Origin: CAJWPI01 sp964635015
GTDB taxonomy: Bacteria; Pseudomonadota; Gammaproteobacteria; Magnimaribacterales; Magnimaribacteraceae
Length of the DNA stretch: 10,425 nucleotides
Reading direction: 5' to 3'
Assembly: GCA_964635015.1 (NCBI GenBank)
Contig: CAZWMS010000039.1
Coordinates: 1 to 10,425 of the forward strand
The notes below the pieces were generated by a model, which saw only the letters and a program-made list of their open reading frames with translations, was not told the origin of the DNA and did no database searches. The translations under genes were made by a program, and so were the position numbers. This document shows positions 7,123-10,425 of this stretch, piece by piece; the first letter of the stretch is position 1; every line of letters starts with the position of its first letter.

Positions 7123-7598
7123 AGATTAAAGGGTTTTATTATTTCTCTTTTTTACTAATTACTATTTTTTTAATTATCTCTTTTTATTTAAAACCCAGAT
7201 TTAAAGAACTTTCTATGTCTTTTCCCAATATCCCCAAACAACTTATAATGAATGAAGATGAAATAACCCATTCTTTTTCTGATTATATAGATGAAGATTT
7301 AGTCGAGATGAGGAAAGAGCTACATAAAAAAAATGGCTCTCCTATAGAAGAATTCGAATCTTTGGCCTGGTCTTTAAAGGTTCAAAATTATAGTTCCACA
7401 GAAGAAGCTTACAAAGATTTCAATTTACTTAAAGAGAATGGGCTGAAAGCTTATTTAAGGAAAGAGTCATCAGGAAGTGAAGACCATATAATTTTATTAG
7501 TTGGACCCAATATAAATAAAAAGAGTTTGAAAGAAATAAAATTAGAGGTCTCATCTTTACTTGGTATTTCAGGAAAGATAATACCTTATCAACATTAG
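7119..7598 (+). CDS. dedD: DedD-like SPOR-domain membrane protein
   Basis: A 159-residue protein with a short N-terminal cytoplasmic stretch, one membrane helix at residues ~6-24, a polar and charged linker (~30-80) and a C-terminal SPOR-like domain (~83-158). The domain shows the beta-alpha-beta-beta-alpha-beta pattern: SLAWSLKVQNYSSTEEA, LLKENGLKAYLRKE, HIILLVGPNINKKSLKEI, then GISGKIIPY. SPOR domains bind denuded septal peptidoglycan, and DedD of E. coli is a division-septum protein anchored in the inner membrane. Sequence match is loose, as is usual for SPOR, so the name rests on architecture plus position between folC and cvpA. It starts inside the folC stop (ATGA). The linker is shorter and less proline-rich than in the E. 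coli protein. Other SPOR proteins (FtsN-like) are less likely because of the locus. Confidence 0.8.
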   Translation: MKIKGFYYFSFLLITIFLIISFYLKPRFKELSMSFPNIPKQLIMNEDEITHSFSDYIDEDLVEMRKELHKKNGSPIEEFESLAWSLKVQNYSSTEEAYKDFNLLKENGLKAYLRKESSGSEDHIILLVGPNINKKSLKEIKLEVSSLLGISGKIIPYQH

Positions 7599-7600
7599 CC

Positions 7601-8086
7601 ATGCCCCTAGTTGATTGGTTTTCTTTAATTATAATACTTTTCTTCTCTGCAAATGGTTTTTCTAAGGGTTTTGTTAAAGAGTTTTTTTCTACGGTAACTT
7701 TAATTCTTTCCTTAATAATTACTTGGAAGTTTGGTCCATTATTATTTCCTTTTGTAGACTCATTTCTTAAAAATGAACAAATGAAATTATTGGCTTCATT
7801 TCTCTCTCTTTTTCTAGTTACATTTCTAGTACTTAAATTATTTAGTTTCTCTTTCTCTCAAGTGGTAAATTTTCTTGGATTGAGTTTTGTTAATAAGACA
7901 TTGGGTGCTTTTTTTGGCATGATTAAATCCCTAGTTATACTGATTAGTTTGTACCTTTTGTCCTTTAACCTGCTTGAAGAAAATAGATGGTGGCTAGATT
8001 CGTATTCAAAAGAGTGTACACTTATAGCAGAACAAAAAATGAGACCATTGTTTAGAGAATGGAAGGCGTTTATTGATACGCAGTAA
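7601..8086 (+). CDS. cvpA: CvpA family inner-membrane protein
   Basis: A 161-residue hydrophobic protein with four predicted membrane helices at roughly 6-21, 27-46, 62-86 and 101-124, and a hydrophilic C-terminal tail. Family marks are the GFSKGFVKEFFS loop after helix 1 (G-x-x-R-G-F-x-R-E in relatives) and VNKTLGAFFGMIKSL entering helix 4 (D-R-x-L-G-x-x-F-G-x-x-R-G). CvpA is needed for colicin V production in E. coli and is linked to envelope integrity; its biochemical role is unknown. The location directly before purF is the conserved one. It starts 2 bases after the dedD-like stop without a ribosome binding site. Confidence 0.92.
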   Translation: MPLVDWFSLIIILFFSANGFSKGFVKEFFSTVTLILSLIITWKFGPLLFPFVDSFLKNEQMKLLASFLSLFLVTFLVLKLFSFSFSQVVNFLGLSFVNKTLGAFFGMIKSLVILISLYLLSFNLLEENRWWLDSYSKECTLIAEQKMRPLFREWKAFIDTQ

Positions 8087-8136
8087 TTGATTAAGCGTTT
8101 AGTACCTTCTTTTTTTGTTACAAAATTAATATCTTT
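8087..8136 (+). other. cvpA-purF spacer / purF leader
   Basis: A 50-base AT-rich spacer. It has a run of seven T (8110-8116) and an A/T-only stretch, ACAAAATTAATATCTTT, directly before the purF ATG with no Shine-Dalgarno sequence. A weak imperfect hairpin lies just upstream (ACGC 8078-8081 with GCGT 8095-8098, inner TAA/TTA pairs) and overlaps the cvpA stop. It sits 11 bases ahead of the T run, too far for a normal intrinsic terminator. I see no convincing -35/-10 pair and no PurR operator of the ACGCAAACGTTTGCGT type. Confidence 0.4.
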
Positions 8137-9624
8137 ATGTGTGGAGTAGTAGGCATTATAGGGAAGTCGGAAGCAGCTCCGATAATTTATGATGCACTAA
8201 CGATCTTGCAACATAGAGGTCAAGATGCTTCTGGTATTGCAACTTGTAAAAAAGAAAAGTTCTTTTTAAGAAAGCAACTTGGTCTGGTTAGGGATGTTTT
8301 TAGAGACCAGCACATGCTTCGATTGAGAGGCCCCATGGGGATAGGTCATGTTCGTTATCCGACTGCTGGGAGTCAAGATAGAGAACTAGCTCAACCTATG
8401 TATGTCAACTCACCTTTTGGACTGAGTATTTCACATAACGGGAATCTTACTAATAACGAGGAACTTACTAAGACTTTAATAGAGGAAGACTTAAGACACT
8501 TAAATACAGACTCTGATAGCGAAGTTCTATTGAATGTTTTTGCTCACGAACTCCAAAAACAAGGTTCATCAAAGCCTTCGGCTAAAGAAATATTTTCTGC
8601 AGTTAGGGCTACCCACAAGAGGATTCGAGGAGCTTATTCAACTGTAGTTATGATTAATGGCATTGGGTTAGTGGGTTTTAAGGACCCTTTTGGAATTCGT
8701 CCTTTAATTATCGGCTCTAGAGACAATGATTTATTGGGTCCAGATTATATGATTACATCTGAAAGTAGTGTTTTAGATGGTTTAGGCTTTAAAGTTATAA
8801 GAGATGTTTCTGCAGGGGAAGCAATATTTATTGATTTGGAAGGTAAAATCCACATGCAAGCTTGTATTGATAATCCTGTTCCAACCCCTTGTATTTTTGA
8901 ATATGTGTATCTAGCCAGACCGGATGCTGTTATAGATAAAATCTCTGTTCATAAGTCAAGATTACGGATGGGGGAGCACTTAGCTAATAAGATACAACAT
9001 ATAAGGCCAAATCATGATATAGATGTTGTTATACCTATACCTGATAGTAGTACTACTTCGGCATTACAACTAGCTTCTACTCTAGGATTGAAGTACAGAG
9101 AGGGTTTTGTTAAGAATAGATATATTGGAAGGACATTTATAATGCCTTTCCAAGAAAAAAGGGAAAAATCAGTCCGCCAGAAATTAAATCCTATTGATCT
9201 AGAATTTAGAGGTAAAGTTGTTCTTTTAGTAGATGATTCAATTGTAAGAGGAACAACAAGTAGAAAAATAATTGAAATGGCAAGAAGCTCTGGAGCAAAG
9301 AAAGTTTATTTTGCTTCTGCTGCACCTCCAATACGCTACCAAAACGTTTATGGAATTGACATGGCAGCTACCACAGAATTAATAGCCTATCAAAGAACGG
9401 AAGAGGAAGTGTGTAAATTAATAGGTGCTGATTGGCTAATCTACCAAGAGTTAGGTGACTTAATTCAATCTGCTTCTGAAGGAAATCCTGAAATTCAACA
9501 ATTTGAATGTTCTGTTTTTGATGGTAATTATGTGACTTCCGATATAGATGAAACATATCTTCGCAGATTGGAGAAAAATAGAAACGATAGAACAAAGACA
9601 GAAAAGATTCAGGTAAAACCATAG
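8137..9624 (+). CDS. purF: amidophosphoribosyltransferase
   Basis: The 495-residue enzyme makes 5-phosphoribosylamine from PRPP and glutamine, the committed step of purine synthesis. Cys2, exposed when Met is removed, is the glutamine amidotransferase nucleophile, so the start is certain. The N-terminal domain shows RGQD (27-30), HVRYPTAG (71-78) and HNGNL (100-104). The phosphoribosyltransferase domain has EYVYLARPDAVIDKISV, IPIPDSSTTSA, GFVKNRYIGRTFIMP and the PRPP loop LLVDDSIVRGTTS (363-375). YGIDMAATTELIA and QQFECSVFDG close it. It follows the E. coli type with no propeptide and no Fe-S cysteine set like that of Bacillus. No ribosome binding site precedes the ATG. acnB converges from the other side. 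Confidence 0.98.
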   Translation: MCGVVGIIGKSEAAPIIYDALTILQHRGQDASGIATCKKEKFFLRKQLGLVRDVFRDQHMLRLRGPMGIGHVRYPTAGSQDRELAQPMYVNSPFGLSISHNGNLTNNEELTKTLIEEDLRHLNTDSDSEVLLNVFAHELQKQGSSKPSAKEIFSAVRATHKRIRGAYSTVVMINGIGLVGFKDPFGIRPLIIGSRDNDLLGPDYMITSESSVLDGLGFKVIRDVSAGEAIFIDLEGKIHMQACIDNPVPTPCIFEYVYLARPDAVIDKISVHKSRLRMGEHLANKIQHIRPNHDIDVVIPIPDSSTTSALQLASTLGLKYREGFVKNRYIGRTFIMPFQEKREKSVRQKLNPIDLEFRGKVVLLVDDSIVRGTTSRKIIEMARSSGAKKVYFASAAPPIRYQNVYGIDMAATTELIAYQRTEEEVCKLIGADWLIYQELGDLIQSASEGNPEIQQFECSVFDGNYVTSDIDETYLRRLEKNRNDRTKTEKIQVKP

Positions 9625-9639
9625 GTAGAAATTACCTAT
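9621..9639. terminator. candidate bidirectional terminator hairpin spanning both stop codons
   Basis: There is a perfect 7-bp inverted repeat, ATAGGTA (9621-9627) and TACCTAT (9633-9639), around a 5-base loop, GAAAT. The TAG stop of purF (9622-9624) lies in the left arm and the stop of acnB (9636-9638 on the minus strand) in the right arm. On the minus strand the hairpin is followed by GGTTTTACC, with four T. On the plus strand it is followed by TCCTTAGCATTTTCT, only moderately T-rich. The stem is short with two G-C pairs, so a strong intrinsic terminator is not shown, but placement between convergent genes fits one. Confidence 0.45.
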
Positions 9640-10425
9640 TCCTTAGCATTTTCTAAAGTTATAGTTGGAATAATTGCCTGTTTAGCAGCATTTCTATAAG
9701 AAGCAATTTCATTGAAATTTAGGTATCTATAAACTTCTGGACCCATAGTATTTATTTCTTTCATATATTCTTGATACTCTTCAATAGAAGGTAGGTAACC
9801 TAATATCGAGGATATTGCAGCCAATTCAGCTGAAGCTAGAAAGACATCAGCACCCTTGCCTAATCTGTTAGGATAATTTCTTGTTGAGGTTGAGATCACT
9901 GTAGAATTATCTTCTACTCTAGCTTGATTTCCCATGCACAGGGAGCACCCAGGAACTTCTGTGCGAGCTCCTGACTTTTCAAATATTTCATAGTAATTCT
10001 CTTCTATTAACTGATGCTCATCCATCTTTGTAGGAGGAACTATCCAAAGTCTTGTTGGTACATCTTTGGCTTCTCTTAACAAATTACCTGCTGCTCTAAA
10101 ATGTCCTATATTCGTCATGCAAGAACCAATGAAAACTTCATCAATTTTTGTATTTGCTACCTCTGATAAGGGTTTAATATCATCGGGGTGATTAGGGCAG
10201 GCAAGAAGCGGTTCTTTTATTTCATCAAGATTAATTTCAATTATTTCAGCGTATTCGGCGTCTTCGTCAGCTACAAGAAGTTCAGGATTTTCGAGCCAAG
10301 CTTCCATAGCTTGAGCTCTTCTTTCAATAGTTCTTTCATCTCCATATCCTTCTGAAATAAGCCATCTCAATAAAACTATATTTGAATTGAGGTATTCAAT
10401 TATTGGTTCTTTATTAAGTTTGATG
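9636..10425 (-). CDS. acnB: aconitate hydratase B, C-terminal part
   Basis: The last 262 residues of AcnB, which interconverts citrate and isocitrate in the TCA cycle using a [4Fe-4S] cluster; family members also bind mRNA when iron is lost. The frame stays open to the right edge and begins IKLNKEPIIEYLNSNIVL, which matches AcnB, so the gene starts outside the window. The TTG at 10370 is an internal Leu codon. The three cluster cysteines are present, one in FIGSCMTNIGHFRAAG and two in PGCSLCMGNQAR (fragment residues 102, 160 and 163). STSTRNYPNRLGKGADVFLASAELAA follows, and the protein ends soon after YRYLNFNEIASY, as in E. coli. Stop is TAG. Identity is secure, and acnA-type and eukaryotic-type aconitases are excluded by these motifs. 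Confidence 0.97.
   Translation of the reverse strand, partial: IKLNKEPIIEYLNSNIVLLRWLISEGYGDERTIERRAQAMEAWLENPELLVADEDAEYAEIIEINLDEIKEPLLACPNHPDDIKPLSEVANTKIDEVFIGSCMTNIGHFRAAGNLLREAKDVPTRLWIVPPTKMDEHQLIEENYYEIFEKSGARTEVPGCSLCMGNQARVEDNSTVISTSTRNYPNRLGKGADVFLASAELAAISSILGYLPSIEEYQEYMKEINTMGPEVYRYLNFNEIASYRNAAKQAIIPTITLENAKE

Noticed and set aside
8078..8098. ACGC and GCGT arms near the cvpA stop as a PurR operator for purF.
   Set aside because: The arms are 13 bases apart and the core does not match the 16-bp PurR site; it also overlaps the cvpA coding end. Chance is more likely.
9368..9622. Minus-strand ORF inside the purF 3' end.
   Set aside because: Shadow of PurF; no family features, and acnB ends beside it.
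10368..10370. TTG as the start of the minus-strand acnB gene.
   Set aside because: The frame continues to the right edge with typical AcnB sequence, so the gene is truncated by the window.

Overview
The window is a dense, AT-rich stretch of bacterial chromosome made of housekeeping genes. Eleven genes lie on the plus strand: leuB (partial), asd, a very short fimV-like gene, truA, trpF, trpB, trpA, accD, folC, a dedD-like SPOR gene, cvpA and purF. A twelfth, acnB, enters from the right edge on the minus strand. The order asd-fimV-truA-trpF-trpB-trpA-accD-folC-dedD-cvpA-purF is a known gammaproteobacterial arrangement. Low G+C, very short spacers and a FimV reduced to its membrane anchor and C-terminal domain suggest a streamlined marine gammaproteobacterium of the SAR86 type. 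That assignment is inference; no rRNA or other marker is present.

Layout. Positions 1-296 hold the C-terminus of LeuB, which overlaps asd (293-1300) by ATGA. A 119-residue FimV remnant (1307-1666) overlaps truA (1659-2450) by 8 bases. A 51-base spacer leads to the trp block. trpF starts at 2502 and is cut by a run of exactly 100 N (3064-3163), and trpB resumes in frame at 3164. trpB, trpA and accD are separated by 3 and 2 bases. folC follows after 6 bases, overlaps the dedD-like gene by ATGA, and cvpA comes 2 bases later. A 50-base spacer precedes purF (8137-9624). The acnB C-terminus (9636 to the right edge) converges on purF with 11 bases between the stop codons, and a perfect 7-bp inverted repeat spans both stops.

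Function. The genes cover leucine synthesis (LeuB), the aspartate family (Asd), tRNA pseudouridylation (TruA), the last steps of tryptophan synthesis (TrpF, TrpB, TrpA), fatty-acid precursor supply (AccD), folate polyglutamylation (FolC), envelope proteins (FimV-like, DedD-like, CvpA), the first step of purine synthesis (PurF) and the TCA cycle (AcnB). Spacing suggests one or two long transcripts with translational coupling. Almost no start codon has a Shine-Dalgarno sequence.

I found no mobile element, CRISPR array, RNA gene or clearly new system. The points most worth checking are the minimal FimV, Glu in place of a catalytic Asp in TrpA, SD-less starts (firmly shown at purF), the hairpin shared by the purF and acnB stops, and an N run too short for what is missing from trpF and trpB.
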